A DNA stretch of 57,651 nt from Rhodospirillales bacterium (GTDB taxonomy: Bacteria; Pseudomonadota; Alphaproteobacteria; Rhodospirillales; JANQFP01), in contig JANQFP010000046.1 of assembly GCA_028277795.1 (NCBI GenBank), forward strand, positions 1-57,651, read 5' to 3'. Of the stretch, positions 26,104-34,682 are shown piece by piece (within the stretch, counting starts at the first letter, position 1; each line of letters starts with the position of its first letter). The position numbers were made by a program, and so were the translations under genes. The notes under the pieces were generated by a model that saw nothing but the letters and a program-made list of their open reading frames with translations, was not told the origin of the DNA and did not search any database.

Positions 26104-27702
26104 TTAGACGCCTTCGTCGGCATAAACGCGGTAGTCGATTCCGGGGAAGATGTCGTCCATGTATTCGAGGGCGGCGAGGCGCCGTTCGTCGATTCGGCCG
26201 CCCTCCACCCCGTCGGCCAGGTAGTGGAACCGGGCCAGGTGGTCGCGGGTGCGCTGGTAGGCGTAGTCCACCGCCGTGCCTGTCTTCATGATGAAGGCCC
26301 AGTCGGAGGCCTGGGCCAGCAGCAGCGATCGCGCCGCCTGCTGCAGCGCCCGGTGGGCGAGGGACTCGGGCTCCGCGTCGCCGTGGGCGCGGGCCAGGTC
26401 GCGCATGCGTTCGGCGGCATCGTGGAAATGGGGGTAGATCCAGTCGCTGCCCGGGTTGAGCCAGAACTCGCTGTAGCCCTTCTCGCCCCAGCTCGACGGC
26501 GACGGCTGGGCGGTCTGGGGATCGCCGTGACGGTCCAGGTATTGGGACGGGGTCACCATCTCGACCACGTCCTGGTCGGAGGCCAGCTTGCGGATCAGCG
26601 TGTCCAGCCACTGGGGGCCCTCGAACCACCAATGGCCGAACAGCTCGGCGTCGTAGAGCGCCGTGACCAGGGGCGGGCGGTCCATGCCGTCGGCCTGGGC
26701 CTCCACTGCTTCCACCTGCCGGCGCAGGAAGTCGGCGGCGTGCTCGGCGGCCCGCTCGGCGGCGGCGGCCGGCTCGTAGGGCTCCTTGGCGTCGGTGGGG
26801 CCGGTGATGCGGTGGTACTTGATGCCGGTATGGACCCGGGTGTCGCCGACCGGGATGAATGGCCTCAGCGTGTCCAGGTCCAGCTCGAAGCCGACGTCCT
26901 TGTAGAAGTCCCGGTACCAGGGATCGCCGGGGTAGCCCTCGTCGGCGCTCCACACCAGGCGCGACGAATGGGGATCGCGGCCGAAGGCGGCAACCCCGTT
27001 GGCACAGGCCAGGGGCGCCAGGACGCCGTGGCGCGGCGCCGGGTCGGCGCCCAGGATGCCGTGGGTCTCCATGAAGACGTAGCGGCCGCCGGCGGCGCGA
27101 ACCAGCGCCTCGAGCCCGGGATAGTAGCCGCACTCGGGCAGCCAGAACCCGGGGGGCGGCCGTCCGAAGGTGCGCTCGTAGGCGTCCGCCGCCACCTGCA
27201 ACTGGGCCCGCACCGCCGACGGTTGGGGACGGAGCAGGGGCAGATAGCCATGGGTGGCGCCGGTGGTGATGAGCTCCAGCGCGCCCGCGTCCTGCAGGCG
27301 GGTGAAGGCGCCGACCAGGTCGCCGCCCAGGCGGTCGTCGTAGGTCTCCACCGTCTCGTGCAGGATGCGCCGGTACATGCGCGCCAGCTCGAGGAACTGG
27401 GGATTGCCGTTGTGGCGCAGGATCTCCTTGTCGGCGAGGCCGGACAGCTTGTCGATGTGGGTCCGGTAGCGTCCGCGCAAGAAGTCGTCGTCGAGCATGG
27501 CCAGCAGCGGCGGCGACAGGGACAGGGTCAGCCGCACCGGGACACCGTCGGCGACCAGGCCGTCGAAGACCCGGATCAGGGGCAGGTAGCACTCGGTGAT
27601 GGCTTCGAAGAGCCAGTTCTCTTCGAGGAAGCTTTCGTATTCGGGATGCCGGATGAACGGCAGATGGGCGTGCAGCACCAGGGCCAGGTAGCCGCGCGCC
27701 AT
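26104..27702 (-). CDS. GH57 1,4-alpha-glucan branching enzyme-type protein
   Basis: A 532-aa protein close to GH57 branching enzymes: LVLHAHLPFIRHPE (motif 1), HGYLPLL, FWLPECGYYPG with the nucleophile Glu, and ALYDAELFGHWWFEG with the catalytic Asp, followed by the alpha-helical C-terminal domain that shapes the cleft. It would cut alpha-1,4 links and re-attach the chain as an alpha-1,6 branch. The start overlaps the stop of the DUF4912 gene (TGATG), indicating coupled synthesis. It is the second gene of the DUF4912-GH57-GH57 operon. Confidence 0.92.
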   Translation of the reverse strand: MARGYLALVLHAHLPFIRHPEYESFLEENWLFEAITECYLPLIRVFDGLVADGVPVRLTLSLSPPLLAMLDDDFLRGRYRTHIDKLSGLADKEILRHNGNPQFLELARMYRRILHETVETYDDRLGGDLVGAFTRLQDAGALELITTGATHGYLPLLRPQPSAVRAQLQVAADAYERTFGRPPPGFWLPECGYYPGLEALVRAAGGRYVFMETHGILGADPAPRHGVLAPLACANGVAAFGRDPHSSRLVWSADEGYPGDPWYRDFYKDVGFELDLDTLRPFIPVGDTRVHTGIKYHRITGPTDAKEPYEPAAAAERAAEHAADFLRRQVEAVEAQADGMDRPPLVTALYDAELFGHWWFEGPQWLDTLIRKLASDQDVVEMVTPSQYLDRHGDPQTAQPSPSSWGEKGYSEFWLNPGSDWIYPHFHDAAERMRDLARAHGDAEPESLAHRALQQAARSLLLAQASDWAFIMKTGTAVDYAYQRTRDHLARFHYLADGVEGGRIDERRLAALEYMDDIFPGIDYRVYADEGV

Positions 27703-28574
27703 CAGGAGCCTTCCCCCCCTTCCCCTTCCGGTTTGTCGGTCAGGACCGTGGTGAGGATCAGCGCCCCCTGGGGCAGCGGCCGGCGGATGGAGAAGGTGCC
27801 GTCCGGGCGGAGCGGCACCCGCTGGCCGAACAGATAGAGCTCGCGCCCGGGCCGGGTGCGGCCCTCCACCAGGAGCTCCGCATTGACCTCGAGCTGCACG
27901 TCCTGCCGCCCCATGGCGTAGCTGGACAGGGTCAGCACGTTCTCCAGGGGCAGCGGCCCTTCGGCGGCTTCGCCCTCTGCCACCGGGGCGGTGCTCTCGG
28001 GACCGGCCGCCTCCGCCTCGGGGAAGCGCACGCCAAGAGCGGCGTCGACGTCCAGAGCCGGCTGGTCAGAGTCGGCGGCGGGCGGCGGCTCGGGCAGCAG
28101 GGGCGGCAGGGTGACCACGTCGGAGCGCGCCACGCCCTCGAAGCGCCCGTCCGAGCCCAGCACCCCGAGCACGGCCAGGTAGCGCCGCGCGTCGTCGGTG
28201 ACGTCCACGTACCAGCGGTTCTCCAGCCCCTGGACCCGCACGTCGAACTTGGGTCTGGTCTTGCCGCCGCTGCCGGAGGCGGGTTCGTGGAAGCGCAGCA
28301 CCAGGGGCGCCTGCTCGCCGTCGGGGCCTAAGGCCTCCCGCGCCGCGGCCAGCGTCGCATGCGGCACCGACCAGTAGGCATGCAGCCGCCTGGGGTCCAC
28401 ATCCATGAGGACCAGATTGGCGCCGTCGCGGTGGCGCGGGAAGCTCTTCGCCACCTCGTCCTGGATGCCGCGAAGCTCCTCCGGTGTGAACGGGGCCTGA
28501 TCCGGGGACGTCCCAGGCTGCGGGCGCGTTGGGGGATCGGGATCGAGCCGCGCCTTGGGAGCTTCGTCGCCCAT
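27702..28574 (-). CDS. DUF4912 protein
   Basis: A 290-aa protein from the ATG at 28574, which follows an AAAAGGGGA ribosome-binding stretch. The central DUF4912 block begins with LVLMDVDPRRLHAYWSVP and contains a variable acidic and Pro-rich part (roughly residues 150-225). The C-terminus (TLSSYAMGRQDVQLEVNAELLVEGRTRPG, split here as a motif) forms a second beta-rich region. DUF4912 genes often stand directly before GH57 glucan enzymes, as here; a carbohydrate-binding or regulatory role is plausible but unproven. It is cytoplasmic, without a signal peptide. Confidence 0.85.
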   Translation of the reverse strand: MGDEAPKARLDPDPPTRPQPGTSPDQAPFTPEELRGIQDEVAKSFPRHRDGANLVLMDVDPRRLHAYWSVPHATLAAAREALGPDGEQAPLVLRFHEPASGSGGKTRPKFDVRVQGLENRWYVDVTDDARRYLAVLGVLGSDGRFEGVARSDVVTLPPLLPEPPPAADSDQPALDVDAALGVRFPEAEAAGPESTAPVAEGEAAEGPLPLENVLTLSSYAMGRQDVQLEVNAELLVEGRTRPGRELYLFGQRVPLRPDGTFSIRRPLPQGALILTTVLTDKPEGEGGEGS

Positions 28575-28897
28575 GGTCTGCGGTCCCCTTTTCTTGCCGC
28601 CCGCCGGGGCCAGAAACACAACAACCACGTTCCCGCGCCCGCCAGCCGCAATGCGCAGGATCGCGTGCTCCCCCTTCGGTAACCGACTATTATAGTCGCC
28701 GTGCGCGTGGGGGCAAACGCTAGCGCCCCCAATCGCGCCACAGGCGAAGGACCGGGCGCCGATGGGACGGGACGTGCCCGCCGGTCCGCTCCGCACCGGT
28801 CTTCGCCTTGCACCGGCGGCCGGGGCACGGCAAGATCGCGGCTGGGGTTGAGAAGCGGCGACAAGCCGCCCGCGGAACCGGCTGAAGGAGCACCGAG
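28575..28897. other. Divergent intergenic region between glucan operons
   Basis: No gene is supported in these 323 bp. It holds a minus-strand promoter-like site within a palindrome near 28684-28716, and the start-proximal AAGGAG of the GH57 gene at 28898. The remainder is GC-rich without notable repeats. Confidence 0.5.
28684..28716 (-). promoter_or_regulatory. Promoter candidate for the DUF4912-GH57-GH57 operon, overlapping a palindrome
   Basis: On the minus strand a perfect TATAAT (28689-28694) is spaced 16 bp from TTGCCC (28711-28716), giving a plausible -10/-35 pair and a leader of roughly 110 nt. The -10 box lies inside a CGACTA-TTA-TAGTCG inverted repeat (28684-28698), an obvious place for a dimeric repressor. 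Confidence 0.5.
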
Positions 28898-30082
28898 ATG
28901 TCCGAGATCTACCACGCGCTGGTGCTCAATCTGCACCAGCCTGCCGGCAATCTCGACCATTTGCTGGAGCACGCCGACTGGGAGGCGAAGGAGGTCCTGT
29001 TCGCCCTCGACCGCATGCCGCGGACGTTGTGGCCTTACGAGGACATCGCCCGCGTGCACCTGTCGCTGTCGGGGAGCCTGCTGGAGACCCTGTCGCACCC
29101 GGAGTTCCAGAACCGCGTCTACGGCATCGTCGACTGCGGGTCGCTGTTGTGGTCGCTGCAGAACCAGCGCCTGTTCGACGTTCTGGGCACCGGCTACTAC
29201 CATCCGGTCCTGCCGCTGATCCCCGAGGCCGACTGGGACGACCACCTGATCCGCTGGCTGGGCCTGGCCCGGCATCTCTTCTGGCGCAGCCACTTCCCGG
29301 GCTTCTGGCCGCCCGAGATGGGCTTCACCATGGAGATGATCCCGCACATCAAGCGGGCCGGCTACCGCTTCGTCCTGGTGGACAGCGAGTACGTGGACCC
29401 GGTGGACGACATGTCGTGGCAGGAGGTGCGCTACCGTCCCCATGTGGCCGAGCACGACGGCGAGGACATCGTCATCGTCGTCCGCGACCGCGACCTGTCC
29501 AAGGCCCAGCTCGCCGGCATGGAATACGACTGGTTCGCCCACGAGGTCGCCGAGCGCACCCGGTGGTGCGACTTCCCGCCCCTGGTGACCACCGCCACCG
29601 ACGGCGACAACGGCGGCTGGTTCCGCAACGTCCAGCCGGAGGCCAACTTCTGGACCTTCTTCTACCGCGACCTGCTGGAGCGGGTGCGGGCCAACGCCAC
29701 CGCCATCCGCCCGACCTTCATCACCGAGTACCTGGACCGGTTCGGCGCCCACGGCCGGGTCGCCGTGCGTCGCGGCGCCTGGAACACCGACGAGCACCAC
29801 GGCTGGGACTTCATGCAGTGGACCGGCTCGCAGCCCCAGAAGGACGCCCTCAAGCGGGTCGAGCAGGTGAGCGAATCCTACCACCGGGCACGCCGGCGGG
29901 CCGACGAGGCGGGGCGCAACGAGGGCGGCGTGCGCTTCGACCTGGACGAGGCCCAGTGGCGCCTGCTGCGGGCCGAGACCAGTTGCCACCTGTATTGGGG
30001 CGAGGCGTGGGTGAACTACTGTCACCGCGACCTGGACGCGGCGTCGGCCAGCCTCGAGCGGGTGTGGGCGGGCTTGCCCTGA
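28898..30082 (+). CDS. Glycoside hydrolase family 57 protein, short form
   Basis: A 394-aa protein with ALVLNLHQPAGNL (motif 1), GFWPPEMGF (Glu nucleophile) and TTATDGDNGGWFRN (Asp). It is shorter than the other two GH57 proteins of the island and lacks a long C-terminal domain. An AAGGAG site lies upstream of the ATG. It is divergent from the DUF4912 operon and followed 20 bp later by a small conserved gene. Together the three GH57 enzymes probably build or trim a glycogen-like polymer; no glycogen synthase or ADP-glucose pyrophosphorylase is in the window. Confidence 0.88.
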   Translation: MSEIYHALVLNLHQPAGNLDHLLEHADWEAKEVLFALDRMPRTLWPYEDIARVHLSLSGSLLETLSHPEFQNRVYGIVDCGSLLWSLQNQRLFDVLGTGYYHPVLPLIPEADWDDHLIRWLGLARHLFWRSHFPGFWPPEMGFTMEMIPHIKRAGYRFVLVDSEYVDPVDDMSWQEVRYRPHVAEHDGEDIVIVVRDRDLSKAQLAGMEYDWFAHEVAERTRWCDFPPLVTTATDGDNGGWFRNVQPEANFWTFFYRDLLERVRANATAIRPTFITEYLDRFGAHGRVAVRRGAWNTDEHHGWDFMQWTGSQPQKDALKRVEQVSESYHRARRRADEAGRNEGGVRFDLDEAQWRLLRAETSCHLYWGEAWVNYCHRDLDAASASLERVWAGLP

Positions 30083-30102
30083 CATTGGGAGGAACGCGCG
30101 CC

Positions 30103-30372
30103 ATGGCCATCTCCGTGCAGAAACTCGATGCAACGACCTTCCGGGTGACGGTCGCCGGCCGGATCACCACCACCCATACGGTGACCGTCAGCCCCGAGGT
30201 CTACGAAAACCTCACGGGCGGCGCGGTGCCTGCCGAGACCCTGGTCGAGACGTCCTTCGAGTTCCTGTTGTCGCGCGAGCCCAACACCAGCATCCTGGCC
30301 CGGTTCGACCTGCCGGTCATCGGCCGCTACTTTCCCGAGTACGAGAGCACCATCCGCGGCAAGCTGCGCTGA
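30103..30372 (+). CDS. Small conserved protein downstream of GH57
   Basis: An 89-aa protein opening MAISVQKLDATTFRVTV. A GGGAGGAA ribosome site with 8-nt spacing fixes the start. The C-terminal half has the pattern SFEFLLSREPNTSIL followed by FDLPVIGRYFPEY, which looks strongly conserved in character (charged, no Cys, no membrane part). It is probably cotranscribed with the GH57 gene and could be an accessory protein of glucan metabolism. I do not know a named family. Confidence 0.75.
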   Translation: MAISVQKLDATTFRVTVAGRITTTHTVTVSPEVYENLTGGAVPAETLVETSFEFLLSREPNTSILARFDLPVIGRYFPEYESTIRGKLR

Positions 30373-30524
30373 CCCGCGTCGGGGCCGCCAACGGCGGGGT
30401 TACGGCGTCGGACGGGTTGGGGTATAGTCCGGCCACCAATAGGTATCCGGCGCCGGCGGACACGCGCCTCGTGCACCGTCCGGCGTAACGGAGTTCCAGA
30501 CAACGACGATGCAAGGAACACATC

Positions 30525-30896
30525 GTGGCAACCATAGAACTCACCGCCGACAACCTGGAGAGCACCATCCAGGACAACGACATCGTGTTCATCGATTTCT
30601 GGGCCGACTGGTGCGGCCCCTGCAAGATGTTCGCGCCGATCTTCGAAAAGGCGTCCGAGGATCACCCCGACATCGTCTTCGCCAAGTGCGATACCGAGGC
30701 GGAGCAGATGGTGGCGGCCCAGTTCGGCATCCGCTCCATCCCCACCCTGGCCATCTTCCGCGAGCAGATCTACATCTTCCACCAGGCCGGGGCCCTGCCC
30801 GAATCGGCGCTCAACGAGATCATCGGCAAGGTCCGCGAGCTCGACATGGACGACGTCCGCGCCAAGGTGGAGGAGCAGAAGGCCGAGCAGGCCTGA
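30525..30896 (+). CDS. Thioredoxin family protein
   Basis: A 123-aa protein with the thioredoxin fold and active site WADWCGPCKMF (Cys30, Cys33), the cis-Pro at SIPTLAIF, and a C-terminal helix longer than in TrxA with a charged tail. The GTG start is backed by AAGGAA 8 nt upstream. It would reduce disulfides in the cytoplasm. It follows the glucan genes on the same strand after 152 bp, so shared transcription is possible but unproven; redox control of glucan enzymes would be speculation. Confidence 0.93.
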   Translation: MATIELTADNLESTIQDNDIVFIDFWADWCGPCKMFAPIFEKASEDHPDIVFAKCDTEAEQMVAAQFGIRSIPTLAIFREQIYIFHQAGALPESALNEIIGKVRELDMDDVRAKVEEQKAEQA

Positions 30897-30920
30897 GCCA
30901 AGAGGGATTCGGGCGAATCG

Positions 30921-31670
30921 TCAGTGCACGTCGCGGCGGTGCCGCTCCGGGCTGACGATCCACTTCAGCTCTTCCTTGATGATCTCGGTGTGGCGGGTCG
31001 GCTCGGCCTTGAGCACGCCCGCGATGATGGACAGCCGCACCGGCTGCGGCAGCCGCCGGAAGTTCTCCAGGACCAGGAACTTGACGCTGGGCCGGATGGC
31101 CTCGGACAGGAGCAGGCTCAGCACCAGCTTCTTGCGGATGTCATTGCGCAGGTTGCCGGCCTCGGTCAGCTCGAAGAACTCCTGCACGAACTCACGGGGC
31201 GGGATGGTGCCCTCCATCATGGCGTGGAGGTTCTGGCGCAGGGCCCGGGTGTAGCGGGCCCGTGATTCGCCGACCATGCGCGAGGCGTGGAAGCGCAGGC
31301 TGGATAGGACCTTCGGACTGAACGCGTTCTCGGTGACCAGCTCCACGCAGCGGCGCACCAGCGGGTGCTTGGTCGATTCCCCCACCACCTGGACCACGCC
31401 CGACACCAGTTCGGCGTCGCGGGCGAGTGGCGTCAGGCGGGCCGTCGCCGCCAACGCCATGGGCGATTCGGGATCGCGGGTGGCCACCATGGCCAACGGC
31501 AGCGGGTCCTCGAAGCCGTGCAGGTCGACGTCCGCGTTGAGGAGGTTCTCGGGCAGCAGGATGCGGGCGTTGTCGCCTGGCACGCAGATGGGCTCGCGGC
31601 GCTTGTAGCGCTTCTTCACATCGAGGGCGACCTTGATCCCCTCGTGGCTGATGCCCAGCGATTCGTCCAT
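30921..31670 (-). CDS. Conserved protein of unknown function
   Basis: A 249-aa soluble protein. The first 60 residues (GISHEGIKVALDVKKRYKRREP, split at Ile-Lys) precede a largely helical region with many Leu/Arg and short runs such as RFHASRMVGESRARY and RLPQPVRLSIIAGVL, suggesting an alpha-solenoid or all-helical fold. No signal peptide, metal site or catalytic motif stands out. It ends convergently with the thioredoxin gene (24 bp apart). The upstream region 31690-31730 is AT-richer and probably holds the promoter. Coding character is good; function unknown. Confidence 0.7.
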   Translation of the reverse strand: MDESLGISHEGIKVALDVKKRYKRREPICVPGDNARILLPENLLNADVDLHGFEDPLPLAMVATRDPESPMALAATARLTPLARDAELVSGVVQVVGESTKHPLVRRCVELVTENAFSPKVLSSLRFHASRMVGESRARYTRALRQNLHAMMEGTIPPREFVQEFFELTEAGNLRNDIRKKLVLSLLLSEAIRPSVKFLVLENFRRLPQPVRLSIIAGVLKAEPTRHTEIIKEELKWIVSPERHRRDVH

Positions 31671-31772
31671 ACCTGGCCACCCTTAGTGCCGGAAATGAGA
31701 CAAAAACGCAACATATAGTTCCGTAGTGGGACCATTCGGTTCTTCCCGAGTAGGTTCAAAGGCGCGCCGGTC

Positions 31773-32843
31773 TCACAACAGCGCAGCGAGGGCGTCGGCG
31801 GCGGCGGCGGCGCCGGTCGGCGCCACCGGCGGCGCCGGGGGCCGGTCCAGCAGCGCCGCCAGGTTGGCACCCAGGGCGCCGGAGTCGAAGGCGGTCCGGT
31901 CGAGGGCCCGGGCCGTGCCCACGCGCTCGATCCACGGCTCCAGGTGCGGCGATTCCGGCCAGTCGGGTCGCGCCACATACAGGACCCGGACGCCGTTGCA
32001 CGCCGCCTCGGTGAACAGGCCGTAGCCGGTCTTGGTCACCACCGCATCGCACGACGCCAGCACGTCGATGAACGGCACCGCCGTCTCGTCGATGCAGGTG
32101 ATGTCGTCGCGGGCATCGGCGCGGCCTTCGCCGAGCACCCAATGCACGCCGTCCAGGCGGGGCAGGCCCTCGCCGCGCCAGGGGTTGGCGATGCCGCCGA
32201 AGGAGACCAGCACCAGACGCTCCCCGGCCCCGACCCCGAGGCGGGCGCGCAACCTCTCCCCGAGATTGCGGCCGATGCGGGCCACCGGGCCGATGCTCCG
32301 GCGATGGGGCAGATCGGCCATCGGCATGTGGGGCGTGATCTGCAGGAACAGGCGGGCGGACCGGTAGGCGGCCCGCATGTGGGCGAGGACGCGCCCGGCC
32401 TCCGGCGCCCCGCCGCAGTAGGCCTCGTAGAGGTCTGTCCAGTTCAACGACGACAGGGCGACCGCCGGGATCCCGGCAGCGGCGGCGGCGGCGAGGCTGG
32501 AGTAGGGCACGTCGGCCAGCAGCAGGTCCGGTTTCAGCGCGGCCAGGCGTGCCGCCTCGGCGGCGACGACCGTGTCCCAGTCGGCATGGAGCGCCGCATA
32601 GGCCGCGGCGGTGGAGGGGGCATCCACATCCGCCGGCGCGAACATGGCCAGGCCAACATCCGGCGGGGCCGGTGCGGTGGCGAAGGAGACCGGGATGTTG
32701 CGTGCCGCCGCCTCCGCCAGCACCCGCGTGCGCACGGTAAACCGGACGTCGGGCCGCCGCAGCGCCAACGCCTCCAGCACCGGCGCCACCTGGGCCAGGT
32801 GGCCGAACCCGTGGCCCGAGACGTCGACCACCAGATGAGCCAT
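31773..32843 (-). CDS. GT-B fold glycosyltransferase-like protein (MurG/UGT-like)
   Basis: About 356 aa. The ATG at 32843 is chosen because an AAGGGA lies at good spacing, whereas the ATG at 32852 would abut it. The N-terminal domain starts AHLVVDVSGHGFGHLAQV (Gly-rich loop of GT-B enzymes); the C-terminal domain has LVLVSFGGIANP, then DAVVTKTGYGLFTEAACNGVRVLYV, the donor-binding helix typical of UDP-sugar transferases. It may modify a sugar metabolite or lipid. It is divergent from a ROK sugar kinase gene 105 bp away, which might share its pathway. Confidence 0.8.
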   Translation of the reverse strand: MAHLVVDVSGHGFGHLAQVAPVLEALALRRPDVRFTVRTRVLAEAAARNIPVSFATAPAPPDVGLAMFAPADVDAPSTAAAYAALHADWDTVVAAEAARLAALKPDLLLADVPYSSLAAAAAAGIPAVALSSLNWTDLYEAYCGGAPEAGRVLAHMRAAYRSARLFLQITPHMPMADLPHRRSIGPVARIGRNLGERLRARLGVGAGERLVLVSFGGIANPWRGEGLPRLDGVHWVLGEGRADARDDITCIDETAVPFIDVLASCDAVVTKTGYGLFTEAACNGVRVLYVARPDWPESPHLEPWIERVGTARALDRTAFDSGALGANLAALLDRPPAPPVAPTGAAAAADALAALL

Positions 32844-32948
32844 CGTGGGCATCCCTTGCCGTCACCCTGCGGCCCCGGTTTCTGACACAAACGTGTGATG
32901 GGGGCCACCCCTGGCCGCCGTCCTTCACGCCGCTATACTGACGCCGCC

Positions 32949-33857
32949 ATGCGCATCGGCATCGACCTCGGCGGCACCAAGATCGAAGGCATCGTCCTCG
33001 ACGACGACGGCCGCGAGCAGGCGCGCCGGCGGGTCACCACCCCGCGCGACGACTACGGCGGCACCGTGGCCGCCGTCGCCGACCTGGTCGCCGTCCTGGA
33101 GTCCGCCACCGGCCCCGCCGCCTCCGTCGGGGTCGGCATCCCGGGCACCGTGTCGCCGGCCACCGGCCTGGTCAAGAACGCCAACTCCACCTGGCTCATC
33201 GGCCACCCGCTGGACCGCGACCTGGCGGCGGCCCTCGGCCGGCCCGTGCGCCTGGCCAACGACGCCAACTGCTTCGCCGTCTCCGAGGCGGTGGACGGGG
33301 CGGCGGCCGGCGCGTCCGTGGTCTTCGGCGTCATTCTCGGCACCGGGGTCGGAGGCGGGGTGGTGGTCGGCGGCCAGGTGCTGACTGGACCCAACGCCAT
33401 CGCCGGGGAATGGGGCCACAACCCGTTGCCATGGCCGGGCGACTCCGAGCGGCCGGGGCCGCAGTGCTACTGCGGCCTCACCGGCTGCATCGAGACCTTC
33501 CTGTCGGGTCCGGCGCTGGCCCGCGACTTCCAGGCCGCCGGCGGACCGCCGCTGACCGCGGCCGAGATCGCCGCCCGGGCCGATGCCGGTGACGCCGCCG
33601 CCGGCGCCGCCCTCGACCGCTATGCCGAACGACTGGCGCGGGCCCTGGCCCACGTCATCAACGTGCTCGATCCCGACGTCGTCGTCCTCGGCGGTGGCCT
33701 GTCCAACGTGGCGCGGCTTTACGACACGGTGCCGGGCCTGTGGCAGAAATGGGTGTTCTCGGACCACACCGCGACCGCGCTCAGGCGCAACCACCACGGC
33801 GATTCCGGCGGCGTGCGCGGCGCCGCCTGGCTGTGGCCCCGTCCGACGGGCTCTTGA
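32949..33857 (+). CDS. ROK-family sugar kinase (fructokinase/glucokinase-like)
   Basis: A 302-aa protein with IGIDLGGTKIEG (phosphate loop), AGEWGHNPLPW (sugar-binding Glu and His) and the zinc-binding CYCGLTGCIE, diagnostic for ROK proteins, then VVVLGGGLSN near the C-terminus. The EWGHNPLP form resembles manno(fructo)kinases. It lacks a helix-turn-helix domain, so it is an enzyme rather than a repressor. Start at 32949 rather than the upstream ATG at 32895 because the fold begins immediately. The stop directly abuts the stop of the convergent eipB-like gene, the two forming TGATCA. Confidence 0.92.
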   Translation: MRIGIDLGGTKIEGIVLDDDGREQARRRVTTPRDDYGGTVAAVADLVAVLESATGPAASVGVGIPGTVSPATGLVKNANSTWLIGHPLDRDLAAALGRPVRLANDANCFAVSEAVDGAAAGASVVFGVILGTGVGGGVVVGGQVLTGPNAIAGEWGHNPLPWPGDSERPGPQCYCGLTGCIETFLSGPALARDFQAAGGPPLTAAEIAARADAGDAAAGAALDRYAERLARALAHVINVLDPDVVVLGGGLSNVARLYDTVPGLWQKWVFSDHTATALRRNHHGDSGGVRGAAWLWPRPTGS

Positions 33858-34682
33858 TCAGCACTCGGGCGCCGGCAGCAGCTCGACCTCTTCCAGCCTC
33901 ATGTCCAGGGTGAAGCCGCCGAAGTCCTGGCGGATCTGGTGGGCGATGCCGTCGGCCCGGTAGCGGGCATCGAGCTCGAAATCGGGCTCGGCGTCCCGGC
34001 TGTGGATGGGGAAGAAGGCCAGCCGCATCCGCCACGCCGGCGCTTTCGGCAGCCCCTCGGCGGCGGCCGGGACGGTCCCCGTGTCGGGCCCGGCGACGAT
34101 GCCGCTGACCAGGTACGGATTGTCCAGGCTGGCGCCGTCGAACAGGGGACGGGAGAAGCGGTCGGCCCCGCCCGCCGCCGCGTCGAGCAGGGCGCTGAGA
34201 TGATGGGCGGGAAACAGCGTGCCCGCCGGCAGGTCGACGATGACTCCGGGTGGTGTCGAGAACCGTGCCGTGCCCGGCCCGCCGAGGCGGGCGAGCTTCC
34301 CGTGGCCGCGCAACGTCTCGGCGGTCTCGCCGTTCTGCCGGTGGCGGACCTGGAAGCGGTAGGCGAGGCCGTCCTTGGATTCCCAGCCGGCGAGGGACCA
34401 CAGGGTGGCCCCGTCCGGGGCGTTGCGGTAGTGGATGCGCAGCGCCGTGCGGTTCTCCATGGTCCAGCCGTCGCAGGCGTCGGCGAACCGGTAGTGCATG
34501 GTCCCGTCGGCGCCGACCACGCCGGAATCCCCCTCGGCCGCCGCCAGGGTGATGCGGTAGGTGGCTTCGTGGGACACCAGGGCGTCGGCCGCGATGGCGC
34601 CGGTCTGCGGACCGAGCACGGCCAAAGCCGCGGCGGCCAGGACGGCGCCGGCGTGTCGTGCCATGGGACTTCCGTGGTTCAT
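33858..34682 (-). CDS. eipB: EipB/DUF1849 periplasmic envelope integrity protein
   Basis: A 274-aa protein with an N-terminal signal peptide (AAAALAVLGPQTGAIAADA) and the DUF1849 beta-spiral pattern: LVSHEATYRITL, CDGWTMENR, and a final acidic end. Exactly two cysteines remain in the mature protein, Cys70 and the last residue Cys274, matching the conserved disulfide (Cys69-Cys278) of Brucella EipB. EipB supports envelope stability in the periplasm. The start at 34682 is supported by GAGGAAGG 7 nt upstream; the ATG at 34664 is less well placed. Confidence 0.9.
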   Translation of the reverse strand: MNHGSPMARHAGAVLAAAALAVLGPQTGAIAADALVSHEATYRITLAAAEGDSGVVGADGTMHYRFADACDGWTMENRTALRIHYRNAPDGATLWSLAGWESKDGLAYRFQVRHRQNGETAETLRGHGKLARLGGPGTARFSTPPGVIVDLPAGTLFPAHHLSALLDAAAGGADRFSRPLFDGASLDNPYLVSGIVAGPDTGTVPAAAEGLPKAPAWRMRLAFFPIHSRDAEPDFELDARYRADGIAHQIRQDFGGFTLDMRLEEVELLPAPEC

